A DNA stretch of 64,000 nucleotides from DATDVC01 sp964601125 (GTDB lineage: Bacteria; Patescibacteriota; Minisyncoccia; Phycocordibacterales; WO2-35-19), in NCBI GenBank assembly GCA_964601125.1, contig CAZRKB010000002.1, forward strand, positions 4,353 through 68,352. Direction: 5' to 3'. The notes below the pieces were generated by a model. The model ran no database searches. It was not told the origin of the DNA and saw only the letters and a list, made by a program, of their open reading frames with translations. A program made the translations under genes and the position numbers. Positions 56,908-64,000 of the stretch are shown here, piece by piece (position 1 is the stretch's first letter; each line of letters opens with the position of its first letter).

Positions 56908-58048
56908 ACATCGGATTAAAGAAAATGGTTACTGTCACAGGTTGCTCGCTGACAGGCATAAGCTCTATACTGCTAGCCTCAAGCCCTCCCGGGCAATCTC
57001 TGTTTACTGGATCGCATTTTACTACGCGACCATAATTGCTTTTTACCCAGAAAGCCCCAGTGCCTTCAAAGCTAAAGCGATAGCGATTGGGTATGGGAAT
57101 ACCCTTGCTCCACCTATTGGCCTCAATCTCCATTGTTCTCGTGTTGTTTCTTTTGCTTGCATACAAAGCAAGATCATTCATTGCTGAGCTTATCAAGCTC
57201 AATACAACAAATGCAAGGAAAACATAAGCAAGTTTATGCGCCCACCCTGGAGTCTTGCCGTCTTTTCCCTTGACGAAAAACATTGCGATCGCAAGAGCCA
57301 AAGCCAAATTGGTAGCCCAGAAGAATCTTTGCTGATTTTGCCAGACATCTTCCCAGAATGGGAGCGATAGGAACAGCAATACATTTAATATCGCTGTAAC
57401 CACAACTCCTATTGCAAGGGCTGTCAGTATGTCAATAGATTTATCCTCTACTGCTCGGCCCGATCTCAATTTCTTGATGACCCAAGACAGAACCCAGATG
57501 AAAATTCCTGCTACCAGGATGCCAAGGGTGACTTTCCAGAGAGCGTATCCAGTCAGATCTCGAAACTTCTGGGTGAGAAACTTCCAGAGGTCTATGGCTT
57601 CGAGAACTCCGATCCACAAAAAAGTAAGAACTATCGCGATCCAGAATGGAATCTGTCTCGCTGTACTCGCTTTCATGTTTCTGCCTCGGATCGTCGCGTA
57701 TTTGCCTGGATACTTACAACGCAAGTATACCCAAGCTAGTATGGCGACAATCCAGGTTGCAGTGGTTGGTTGTAAGAGACCGAGTACCAACTTGTATCCT
57801 CCAGAAAAGAAGATCCAAATAAGGCTAATTCCTCCAATTACCACTGCGATTGCTAAAATGGCGATCAAGACCGCCATCATCGCAATCCCCAAGAGTCGCT
57901 GTTTGAAGCCGATTGAAAGAAGTGCCCAGATTGCTCGAAAGAAAAGTGTAAACTTCCCCCACGGACCTGATTGTTCCCATTCGGCTTTTATTGTTTTCCA
58001 TATATCTCGCCACCAACTTTTGCGAGGTGATCCTAACAGTAAAGGCAT
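56906..58048 (-). CDS. Polytopic membrane protein, partner of SPFH protein
   Basis: The 380-aa protein has about eight hydrophobic segments in the first 290 residues and an external beta-rich C-terminal domain with two Cys (KCDPVNRDCPGGLEASS). No family is recognised. AAAGGAGG lies 5 bases before the ATG. It is downstream of the SPFH gene on the same strand, with a terminator and its own promoter (TTGCTT-N16-TATAAT, 58115-58088) between them. SPFH proteins often sit beside NfeD-like or other membrane partners, so the two may form a membrane microdomain. Confidence 0.68.
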   Translation of the reverse strand: MPLLLGSPRKSWWRDIWKTIKAEWEQSGPWGKFTLFFRAIWALLSIGFKQRLLGIAMMAVLIAILAIAVVIGGISLIWIFFSGGYKLVLGLLQPTTATWIVAILAWVYLRCKYPGKYATIRGRNMKASTARQIPFWIAIVLTFLWIGVLEAIDLWKFLTQKFRDLTGYALWKVTLGILVAGIFIWVLSWVIKKLRSGRAVEDKSIDILTALAIGVVVTAILNVLLFLSLPFWEDVWQNQQRFFWATNLALALAIAMFFVKGKDGKTPGWAHKLAYVFLAFVVLSLISSAMNDLALYASKRNNTRTMEIEANRWSKGIPIPNRYRFSFEGTGAFWVKSNYGRVVKCDPVNRDCPGGLEASSIELMPVSEQPVTVTIFFNPM

Positions 58049-58087
58049 TTTAGCCTCCTTTCTATTTTTGATGAACTTCTGATCTAG

Positions 58088-58115
58088 ATTATATCATATT
58101 CTATATAAAAAGCAA
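58088..58115 (-). promoter_or_regulatory. Promoter of the 56906-58048 gene
   Basis: On the minus strand TTGCTT (58115-58110), 16 bp, TATAAT (58093-58088). It overlaps the T-run of the preceding terminator. Confidence 0.72.
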
Positions 58116-58143
58116 CCCCAAGAACTAGTCCATAGTCTTGGGG
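58104..58143 (-). terminator. Intrinsic terminator of the SPFH gene
   Basis: CCCCAAGA (58116-58123) pairs with TCTTGGGG (58136-58143); TTGCTTTTT follows on the minus strand. Confidence 0.82.
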
Positions 58144-58166
58144 TAAAAGTCTTATTTGCGGTTGTT

Positions 58167-59261
58167 TTATCGTATTTGACCGTCTGTTCCGACGACCAAG
58201 CCGATACCATTTCCGGCAAGAGTGGTTAGCTTCGAATCTCGAAGCGCTTCGGCGTAAACAGTGGCTCGTACGCTGGCGAGATCACCGTTCAGAGACTCCA
58301 TCATCATATTCAACTTGTCTCTAGTCGCCGTTGCAGTTGCTCTTATATATTCTTCCTCCGCCTTTCCTTGAAGTTTCCGCTTTTCTGCTTGCGCACGTGC
58401 ATCTCGAAGTAAGATCTCTGCGTCTATGTCAGCATTGGCAAGTCTTTGGAGTTGCGCTTCGAATTCTTTGTTGCCTTCAACGTCGACAACTTGTAGATCA
58501 ATGATGTCAACACCGTATTGGGCAAGTACTAACTGCCGAAGTCTACTTCGCTCAATTTGTCGGCCGTTGCCTATGGGGCTACCAACAAATCTTTGACGAA
58601 AATCACTGGTGGTGTTGTTGAAATCACCTTTCTTCCTCACAATGCTGTCATATGTTTTTTCACGGACGAAGTCTTGAAGACTCGCCCGAATTGACTGAGC
58701 TGTGCCACTTCCAAGCCAGTCAATGTTCTGCATAAGGGCGATCCGCGGTCTTAGCATACGAACCCTGACAATTGTCTTGAACACGATCTTTGTTGTCGGA
58801 GGTTCGTCAAAGTTTGGATCTGATCTCCCTTGTACGTCAAGAGAAGAGAACATGAGAGGGTAGTTTGCTACGAAAGGAAACGTGCTGATTATTTCCTTCT
58901 CGTGCAACCCCGCCTGATACTCAGGTTCCTCATTCCCACCTTCGGCTTTGGGGAAGTATGTTCCCCACTGCCAGCGTTTACGGTATATGCCGGTGCGTCG
59001 CAGGTTTGGGATACCTACAAACTCTCGGCCAGTGATAAACCTGATTGGGGAGATCACGTTTTTCATGTCGGGGGTTTCTTTTTTGAACTCATCCCCATCA
59101 ACATAGTATCCCTTTACTCCGTGAATGATTCTATTCAGGTCTTGACCTGTCACTACAAGTCTAAACCATTCCTGTGGCACAGCAGCCAGAAGGTCATAGC
59201 GAGGGTCGGGATTTGGTAAAGTTTCCTTTGCTTCCGGTCTTGCCGCCGCTTGTGTTGCCAT
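58167..59261 (-). CDS. SPFH / band 7 domain protein (SD-led)
   Basis: The 364-aa protein has no clear N-terminal membrane helix but a SPFH-like core (about 95-260) with TKIVFKTIVRVRMLRPRIAL and LVLAQYGVDIIDLQVVDV, and a coiled-coil tail rich in Ala/Glu/Arg (LLRDARAQAEKRKLQGKAEEEY) as in stomatin and prohibitin relatives. These scaffold membrane microdomains. AAAGGA is 8 bases before ATG, and the leader has a hairpin (59294-59309). It is more GC-rich than adjacent genes. The promoter overlaps that of divergent rnpB. Confidence 0.82.
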   Translation of the reverse strand: MATQAAARPEAKETLPNPDPRYDLLAAVPQEWFRLVVTGQDLNRIIHGVKGYYVDGDEFKKETPDMKNVISPIRFITGREFVGIPNLRRTGIYRKRWQWGTYFPKAEGGNEEPEYQAGLHEKEIISTFPFVANYPLMFSSLDVQGRSDPNFDEPPTTKIVFKTIVRVRMLRPRIALMQNIDWLGSGTAQSIRASLQDFVREKTYDSIVRKKGDFNNTTSDFRQRFVGSPIGNGRQIERSRLRQLVLAQYGVDIIDLQVVDVEGNKEFEAQLQRLANADIDAEILLRDARAQAEKRKLQGKAEEEYIRATATATRDKLNMMMESLNGDLASVRATVYAEALRDSKLTTLAGNGIGLVVGTDGQIR

Positions 59262-59293
59262 TTTTCAATCCTTTCTTATCAAAAAGCATTTAC

Positions 59294-59309
59294 GAAGCCC
59301 GAGGGCTTC
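59294..59309 (-). promoter_or_regulatory. Leader hairpin of the SPFH gene
   Basis: GAAGCCC (59294-59300) pairs with GGGCTTC (59303-59309), near the expected 5' end of the mRNA. Confidence 0.5.
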
Positions 59310-59320
59310 ATCCGTCGAGA

Positions 59321-59350
59321 ATTATATCACACTTGCAAATAGAAAGTCAA
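59321..59350 (-). promoter_or_regulatory. Promoter of the SPFH gene
   Basis: On the minus strand TTGACT (59350-59345), 18 bp, TATAAT (59326-59321). Confidence 0.75.
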
Positions 59351-59361
59351 TAGGGTATAAT
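59333..59361 (+). promoter_or_regulatory. rnpB promoter
   Basis: TTGCAA (59333-59338), 17 bp, TATAAT (59356-59361). It overlaps the divergent SPFH promoter for 18 bp. Confidence 0.8.
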
Positions 59362-59368
59362 GAATTTT

Positions 59369-59660
59369 AGATTCTCATTTCGTGTGGCTACTCCGACTAT
59401 AAACGTTGGGGAGGAAAGTCCGAACACCTACTTAGCTTTTGCTATTTAAAACGGTAGCGGGCAACACCCGTCGTCCGTGAGGATAGAGTTGCGAACAGAA
59501 ACGACCCGGTTAAGTCCGGCTGAAACGTGCCAAATACTTACTGGGGTGCAAGGCCGTGCCCAGCAGAAATTGCCGAGGAGTGCCGCTTGATCTGGCGAGT
59601 AATCGCCAAGACAGATAAATTGTCACAGAGAAACAAAATTCGGCTTATGAGAATGAGGGT
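59369..59660 (+). ncRNA. rnpB: RNase P RNA
   Basis: The catalytic RNA that matures tRNA 5' ends. The conserved GAGGAAAGTCCGAACACC (about 59411-59428) and the 3' block ACAAAATTCGGCTTATGAGAATGAGGG are present, and ATTCTCA near 59371 pairs with TGAGAAT near 59648 to close the P1/P4 region. A hairpin CCGGCAC/GTGCCG and a terminator follow. Ends are approximate. Confidence 0.93.
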
Positions 59661-59690
59661 CTATCCGGCACTTTGTGCCGAGATTAAAAT

Positions 59691-59724
59691 GCAAAAATCG
59701 CCTTAACTGGCGATTTTTGCTCAT
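59691..59724 (+). terminator. Intrinsic terminator of rnpB
   Basis: GCAAAAATCGCC (59691-59702) pairs with GGCGATTTTTGC (59709-59720). Confidence 0.85.
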
Positions 59725-59731
59725 TTGTTTA

Positions 59732-59746
59732 CGCTGAGCCTGTCGA
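59732..59746. repeat. Dispersed CTGAGCCTGTCGAAG element
   Basis: Reverse-complement relative of the palindrome embedded in the surface protein gene at 2218-2241. Confidence 0.6.
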
Positions 59747-59769
59747 AGTGTGCTGGGGAGGAGACTTGA

Positions 59770-59869
59770 NNNNNNNNNNNNNNNNNNNNNNNNNNNNNNN
59801 NNNNNNNNNNNNNNNNNNNNNNNNNNNNNNNNNNNNNNNNNNNNNNNNNNNNNNNNNNNNNNNNNNNNN
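59770..59869. other. 100-N scaffold gap with 21-bp duplicated flanks
   Basis: 59749-59769 and 59870-59890 are identical 21-mers that form the 3' end of tRNA-Leu. The contigs overlap, so the gap is artificial. Confidence 0.97.
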
Positions 59870-59871
59870 TG

Positions 59872-59954
59872 TGCTGGGGAGGAGACTTGAACTCCTAATC
59901 CACAAGGGAACTAGTTCCTAAGACTAGCGCGTATACCAATTCCGCCACCCCAGC
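59872..59954 (-). tRNA. tRNA-Leu (anticodon TAG)
   Basis: Minus strand: acceptor GCTGGGG/CCCCAGC, anticodon stem CTAGT/ACTAG with loop CTTAGGA, a long variable arm and T-loop TTCAAGT. CCA is not encoded. Confidence 0.95.
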
Positions 59955-60002
59955 ATTTTCATTTCTATATTTATTTGCTATATTCTTTCTATTGTTTGTT
60001 AT

Positions 60003-60075
60003 CCGCCCATAGCTCAGTTGGTAGAGCAGTCGCCTCTTAAGCGAACGGTCCTAGGTTCGAATCCTAGTGGGCGGA
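60003..60075 (+). tRNA. tRNA-Lys (anticodon CTT)
   Basis: Acceptor CCGCCCA/TGGGCGG, D-arm GCTC/GAGC, anticodon loop CTCTTAA, T-loop TTCGAAT. The 27-43 pair is a G-A mismatch. CCA is not encoded. Confidence 0.92.
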
Positions 60076-60105
60076 CAATCTAGGATAACATTTTTTGTCA
60101 TCTTG

Positions 60106-60187
60106 TGCCCGGGGTGGGACTTGAACCCACAAGCCGTGAGGCCGCCGATTTTAAGTCGACTGCGTATACCGATTCCGCCACCCGGGC
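60106..60187 (-). tRNA. tRNA-Leu (anticodon TAA)
   Basis: Minus strand: acceptor GCCCGGG/CCCGGGC, anticodon stem GTCGA/TCGGC with loop CTTAAAA, a long variable arm and T-loop TTCAAGT. CCA is not encoded. Confidence 0.94.
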
Positions 60188-60212
60188 ATTAATTTGTCAA
60201 GTTTTATAAAAA

Positions 60213-61022
60213 CTATTTCTTAACAAATGAGGCCATGGAGGGATTCGCACCCTCGTGTAGCGGTTTTGCAGACCGCCGTGTTAGCTTCTTCACCACATGG
60301 CCATTAATATGCAAATTCAGGATTTTTCTTATAGTTTTATCTATATGGATCGGTCTCGCTAAGAAATATCCGTTGAATATTTCGAATTTTCGCATAAAAA
60401 ATCTGTTATTGCTAGCATTTTTATACATGAACTTAAACAACTGTATCGAATCTTTATTATTCAAAACAAGTTGAAAAGACCTCTTACTTTTGTAAATTTT
60501 TCCGTTTTTGATCCCATGGGTCTCTAATTCGGAATTCATTTTTTCAAGAAAAATTTTGCTTCCACTTGTAAAAATTACCCGTATTCTTTTTACGATAGTT
60601 CTTCCCGTATAACTCAATGCCTTAGCAAAATGTACGCAACCATCCCCATCAAAATATCCCCTTATAAAATGATCCAGATATTTTATAGGTATTATTGGAA
60701 ATTTAATAGTAAGAGATTTATTTGGGTATAGACCATAATGTATTAGGTCGTTGTAAATCTCTTTACTGCCAATTTTAAATTTGTAAATTTCCTTTCCATT
60801 TATATAAGTTGATTTATGTTTGGTAATATTATGCTCGGAATTCATTGCGGACCTAACTCTCTCTAGAGAATCTCTGTCTATACTAACAATCTGTATGTAC
60901 TTGGCTCTTATGTAATCGCAATTTATAAGAGTACCATCAGCATAAATATAACCCAACACATAAGCCATATCGGAAGACCATTTTTTGAAAAAATCTTTAT
61001 TTATTTTATGTACAATTCCCAC
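60213..61022 (-). CDS. LAGLIDADG homing endonuclease-like protein overlapping tRNA-Cys
   Basis: The 269-aa ORF has two LAGLIDADG-type motifs, VLGYIYADG near residues 22-30 and FIRGYFDGDG near 116-125, so it should fold as a monomeric pseudo-dimer. It is free-standing, not inside a visible intron or intein. Its last about 25 codons run through the tRNA-Cys gene on the same strand (60230-60302), and the stop lies beyond it. The functional domain probably ends before that. It may be a mobile gene that settled at the tRNA. Promoter and SD are not evident. Confidence 0.82.
   Translation of the reverse strand: MGIVHKINKDFFKKWSSDMAYVLGYIYADGTLINCDYIRAKYIQIVSIDRDSLERVRSAMNSEHNITKHKSTYINGKEIYKFKIGSKEIYNDLIHYGLYPNKSLTIKFPIIPIKYLDHFIRGYFDGDGCVHFAKALSYTGRTIVKRIRVIFTSGSKIFLEKMNSELETHGIKNGKIYKSKRSFQLVLNNKDSIQLFKFMYKNASNNRFFMRKFEIFNGYFLARPIHIDKTIRKILNLHINGHVVKKLTRRSAKPLHEGANPSMASFVKK
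60230..60302 (-). tRNA. tRNA-Cys (anticodon GCA)
   Basis: Minus strand: acceptor GGCCATG/CATGGCC, anticodon stem GCGGT/ACCGC with loop CTGCAAA, T-loop TGCGAAT. The whole gene lies inside the endonuclease ORF. CCA is not encoded. Confidence 0.93.
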
Positions 61023-61087
61023 TATTTTATTATAGATGGTAATTACATACTATGCAAAACATTAGAAAAATAAATTTAATTTTGGCA

Positions 61088-61429
61088 CTAAAGTCCAGCT
61101 TCGTTTAGAAGTTCTTCAATCCTCTGGCGATTGTGCTCTCCCAGGTCTACCTCGAAGTTTATTTTTGGAGTAAAGCCAAACGATTTTTTCCCCATCACAA
61201 ATTTTCTAAAATCATTCCTCTTTCTTTTTAAGAATTCAAGAGCCTGTTTCTCTTTTTCTTGCGGAAGGGCAGTGAAAAATACGCACGCATGCCTGCCCCG
61301 ATCATAAACCTCAGCTTTAGTAACTGTGATCAATGAGTCTTTGTTGGATTCGATAGAAATATATTCCGCCGCAAAATGAGCCAAGAGTTTTGACACTTTC
61401 TCGTCTTTGTGTTTAGTTGGCTGTTTCAT
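61088..61429 (-). CDS. rbfA: Ribosome-binding factor A
   Basis: The 113-aa product has the KH-like RbfA fold: DEKVSKLLAHFAAEYISIES, ITVTKAEVYDRGRHACVFFTAL and the C-terminal KINFEVDLGEHNRQRIEELL. It helps 30S maturation. It lies 22 bases downstream of infB, the order found in many bacteria. Confidence 0.9.
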   Translation of the reverse strand: MKQPTKHKDEKVSKLLAHFAAEYISIESNKDSLITVTKAEVYDRGRHACVFFTALPQEKEKQALEFLKRKRNDFRKFVMGKKSFGFTPKINFEVDLGEHNRQRIEELLNEAGL

Positions 61430-61451
61430 TTTTTGTTTTTAGGGGGTGATA

Positions 61452-62969
61452 TTACTCTGATTTAACCCACTCCAGGGCTCTTAGTGTATCACCCTCTACT
61501 ATTTCTGTTTTTGAATCTATCATCATGCCAAATTCGTCGCCTGTCTTGATTGCCGAAGTTTTGATTTTTTGGGTTTGGACTTCTTTTACTTTTCCTTCGC
61601 CGATTTGGCTTTCCCTTCTTATGATTTTAACTGTACCGCCAGATTTTATTTCTCCTTCTAGCATTTTACCGCCAATAACCTGCTTGTCTTTGTTTTTGCT
61701 AAATGTTCGTAATACTTTGGCTGAGCCGGCTACTACTTCGGTTTGAGTGATTGGAGTGGCTTCTTTGACCTTTTCTTTTACGAAATCTATTAAATCGTAA
61801 ATAACGTTAAATGTTTTAATGGAAATTTTTTCTCGCAAAGCAAGCAGTTCAGCACTTTTTGGTGTGCCAACATTAAACCCGACGATCAAACTTTTTTTGA
61901 TGTTTGCTGTTTTGATGTCTGACTCACTGATCGAGCCTACGCCTTTCGAGACTATTTTTGGAGTTATTTTGTCATTGGCAAGTTTGAGAAGCTCGTGTTC
62001 GACTGCTTCAAGTGTGCCATAAGTGTCTGCCTTGACTACCAAAGTTAGTACTGCTCTTTCGTCTGGTTTGTTGTCACTTGTTGGATTTTTGTTTTCCAAC
62101 AATTTTTTCTGTGCAAAAAGGCACGCTTCTTCTTTAGTGTTAAAAGTTTTAAATTTACCGCCGACTTTTGGGTTTTCGTTCCAACCCATGATTTTGACTG
62201 GAGAAGAAAAACTGGCTTCCTTCACGTTCTCTCCTTTAAAATTTTCTATCGTCCTAACTGGAGCAAATGATCCTTCCGAAGCGACAAACATTCCTGTTTT
62301 TAGTGTGCCGTCTTTTATTATCAAAGTGGCTGACACTCCTTGTTTTGGGTTGAGACTGCTCTCAATAATAAACCCCTCTGCTTTAATTGCGCTATCTCCG
62401 GTAAAACCCTCTAATTCTGCCTGAAGAGAAATTACCTCCAGAAGTTCGCTCACGTTTTCTCCTGTTTTTGCAGAAATCGACACTGAAGGCACACTCCCGC
62501 CCCAGCCTTCAACGAAAACTTCGTGTTCAGCCAAGTTTTGTTTGACTTTTTCAATGTTTGCTCCGGGTTTGTCTATTTTATTTATGGCTACTATGAAGGG
62601 AGTCTCTCCTTCCTTGATGCACTTCAGAGCCTCGAGCGTTTGCGGCTTGACTCCATCTTCAGCTGATACTACGAGTACTGCGATGTCGGCTACTTTGGCG
62701 CCCCTCTGCCTCATAGAAAGGAAGGCTTCGTGTCCGGGAGTGTCAAGAAATGTTATTTTTTTGACGCTTTGCTTGCCGTTCTCTTTTATTTCTATCTCTG
62801 CTTCGTATGCGCTAAGTCGCTGCGTGATTCCACCAGCTTCTTTGTCCGTCACGTTTGTTTTTCTTATGTAGTCGAGAAGAGTCGATTTGCCATGGTCTAT
62901 GTGGCCCATTACTGCCACTACCGGTGGTCTCTCTGTTGATGCGGTTGTTTTTTGATCTTTTTCTTTCAT
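61452..62969 (-). CDS. infB: Translation initiation factor IF-2 (short form)
   Basis: IF-2 is the GTPase that places initiator tRNA on the ribosome. G1 is GHIDHGKS (residues 22-29, more often GHVDHGKT), with DTPGHEAF, NKID and SAK following, then domains II, III and IV ending near RALEWVKSE. At 505 aa it has only about 20 residues before the G domain, so the N-terminal domains of 700-900-aa IF-2 are missing. It is divergent from the desulfurase gene across a 58-base gap. Confidence 0.96.
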   Translation of the reverse strand: MKEKDQKTTASTERPPVVAVMGHIDHGKSTLLDYIRKTNVTDKEAGGITQRLSAYEAEIEIKENGKQSVKKITFLDTPGHEAFLSMRQRGAKVADIAVLVVSAEDGVKPQTLEALKCIKEGETPFIVAINKIDKPGANIEKVKQNLAEHEVFVEGWGGSVPSVSISAKTGENVSELLEVISLQAELEGFTGDSAIKAEGFIIESSLNPKQGVSATLIIKDGTLKTGMFVASEGSFAPVRTIENFKGENVKEASFSSPVKIMGWNENPKVGGKFKTFNTKEEACLFAQKKLLENKNPTSDNKPDERAVLTLVVKADTYGTLEAVEHELLKLANDKITPKIVSKGVGSISESDIKTANIKKSLIVGFNVGTPKSAELLALREKISIKTFNVIYDLIDFVKEKVKEATPITQTEVVAGSAKVLRTFSKNKDKQVIGGKMLEGEIKSGGTVKIIRRESQIGEGKVKEVQTQKIKTSAIKTGDEFGMMIDSKTEIVEGDTLRALEWVKSE

Positions 62970-63027
62970 GCGCTCATCATTTTACATTTTTCTTGAATTT
63001 TTGCAAAATTTGATGTAAAAATTTAGT

Positions 63028-64000
63028 ATGCTAAAAAAGCAACAAAAAAGGATTTTTTTAGACTATGCATCGGTCACTCCTGTATCAAAAGAAGTTGAGA
63101 GGGAGATTTTTCGTGTCCAAAAAAGCGCCTGGGCAAACCCTTCGTCCATCCATTCATTTGGTGAAGAGGCAAAAAAAGAACTTGATAAAGCGAGACTAAA
63201 TATTGCCCGTATTTTGCACTGCAGGGCAGCAGAAGTGTTTTTTACTAGTGGTGGTACTGAGTCTCTAAATCTCGCGATTTTGGGAGTGGTCAAATCTGCT
63301 AAAAAATATTTTCCAAATCCTCACGTCCTAACTTCTTCTATCGAGCACCCGGCAGTTTTAGAGTCGATTAAATCTTTGCTCAAAGCTGGAGAGATAGAAG
63401 CGACATTTGTTTTGCCAAATGAAAAGGGGGTCATAAGTCCTGAGTCTATAAAAAAAGAATTGAAAGAAAATACAGTGCTTGTGGCCATCCAGCACGCAAA
63501 CAATGAGATTGGGGTCATTCAGCCGGTATCAAAAATTGCAAAGATGATTCGTGAATTCAGAACTCGTAATTCGTATCCCGAAACTCGTTATCCGTACCTG
63601 CTGGTTGATGCTTGTCAGAGCGTGCTTTACGAAAACGTTTCTCTTGAGAGATTTCAAGCTGATTTACTTGTTATTGATGGCATAAAAATTTATGGGCCGC
63701 GTGGAGCGGGTATTTTAGCGGTTCGCCATGGTACTCTGATTGAGCCTATGGTTTTTGGGGGAGGGCAGGAAGGTGGTTTGCGAAGCGGTACTGAAAATGT
63801 GGCAAGCGCAGCAGGTTTATCCAAAGCTCTTGAGTTGGGGGTAAAAATGAGAGAGAAGGAATCAAAACGGCTTTCAAAAATTCGCGATTATGCAATAGCA
63901 AAAATTTTAAAGGAAATACCAAACTCTTCTTTAAATGGAAGTTTAGAGAATAGACTGCCAAACAATATAAATATCTGTCTTACCTCCCACTCCGCTAAAG
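63028..64000 (+). CDS. Cysteine desulfurase (NifS/IscS family), 3' end outside window
   Basis: The frame from ATG 63028 stays open to the window end (324 codons). It is a PLP enzyme that takes sulfur from cysteine for Fe-S clusters and tRNA thiolation: RIFLDYASVTP, FTSGGTESLNLAI, EHPAVLES, HANNEIGVIQP, VDACQS and the PLP lysine in GIKIYGPRGAG. A short insertion (RTRNSYPETRYPY, encoded near 63558-63599) is made of near-repeats of ACTCGTAATTCGTA and lies between conserved blocks. There is no SD; a TAAAAA box ends 6 bases before ATG. Confidence 0.93.
   Translation, partial: MLKKQQKRIFLDYASVTPVSKEVEREIFRVQKSAWANPSSIHSFGEEAKKELDKARLNIARILHCRAAEVFFTSGGTESLNLAILGVVKSAKKYFPNPHVLTSSIEHPAVLESIKSLLKAGEIEATFVLPNEKGVISPESIKKELKENTVLVAIQHANNEIGVIQPVSKIAKMIREFRTRNSYPETRYPYLLVDACQSVLYENVSLERFQADLLVIDGIKIYGPRGAGILAVRHGTLIEPMVFGGGQEGGLRSGTENVASAAGLSKALELGVKMREKESKRLSKIRDYAIAKILKEIPNSSLNGSLENRLPNNINICLTSHSAK
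63558..63599 (+). repeat. Short in-frame near-tandem repeat in desulfurase gene
   Basis: ACTCGTAATTCGTA is followed after 7 bases by ACTCGTTATCCGTA, adding about 12 residues to a surface loop. Confidence 0.6.

Noticed and set aside
60235..60474. Plus-strand 79-aa ORF opposite tRNA-Cys and the endonuclease
   Set aside because: Antisense to a tRNA and to a gene with clear LAGLIDADG motifs.

Overview
The window reads as a chromosome segment of a Candidate Phyla Radiation (Patescibacteria) bacterium, most likely of the Parcubacteria group. The grounds are short housekeeping proteins (IF-2 of 505 aa, RF2 of 295 aa with no programmed frameshift), many genes without a Shine-Dalgarno sequence, very large secreted proteins with peptidoglycan-binding ends, DUF5652/DUF5667 proteins, and short palindromic insertions inside conserved genes. 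RF2 is present and TGA is used as a stop, so the code is the standard bacterial one and not the TGA=Gly code of Gracilibacteria/Absconditabacteria. Lower-rank placement is not possible from the sequence alone.

Layout. 1-7.7 kb: two secreted multidomain surface proteins (the first cut by the window edge) and a winged-helix protein. 7.7-8.55 kb: a gene-free, hairpin-rich region. 8.5-14.3 kb: tRNA-Thr/galU/prfB, ftsE-ftsX, a P-loop kinase, tRNA-Gln with a membrane protein. 14.4-19.4 kb: small membrane proteins, YibE/F, a PH-Schlafen fusion, DsbA. 19.4-21.8 kb: an ECF sigma factor with a DUF5667 partner and a divergent secreted FN3 protein. 21.8-25 kb: a redox cluster (msrB, thioredoxin, DipZ-like CcdA-thioredoxin, DsbA). 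25-31.6 kb: MFS transporter, DUF559 endonuclease between inverted palindromes, RNase J, solute-binding protein, SecG. 31.8-38.5 kb: groES-groEL and lemA interleaved with two PEP-CTERM-like proteins, then tRNA-Phe/pyrD. 38.5-47.5 kb: hsp20, PrsW, valS, a 1326-aa surface protein, tsaD. 48-52.8 kb: tRNA-Ser, tRNA-Glu, gyrA, a REP-associated transposase. 52.8-56.9 kb: a solute-binding protein followed by seven tandem VirB2/TrbC-like small membrane proteins. 56.9-64 kb: an SPFH protein with a membrane partner, rnpB, four tRNAs, a LAGLIDADG endonuclease overlapping tRNA-Cys, rbfA, infB and the start of a cysteine desulfurase.

Two expression styles stand out. Many native genes have an extended -10 box only 5-8 bp before the start codon, which implies leaderless mRNAs, and three CDSs begin 1-7 nt after a tRNA. 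In contrast about nine scattered one- or two-gene units have a strong Shine-Dalgarno sequence, mostly a full -35/-10 promoter, their own intrinsic terminator and visibly higher GC; they look like acquired cassettes, and two end in PEP-CTERM-type tails.

Two 100-N gaps (48119-48218 and 59770-59869) are flanked by exact 55-bp and 21-bp duplications, so they are assembly joins rather than missing sequence.
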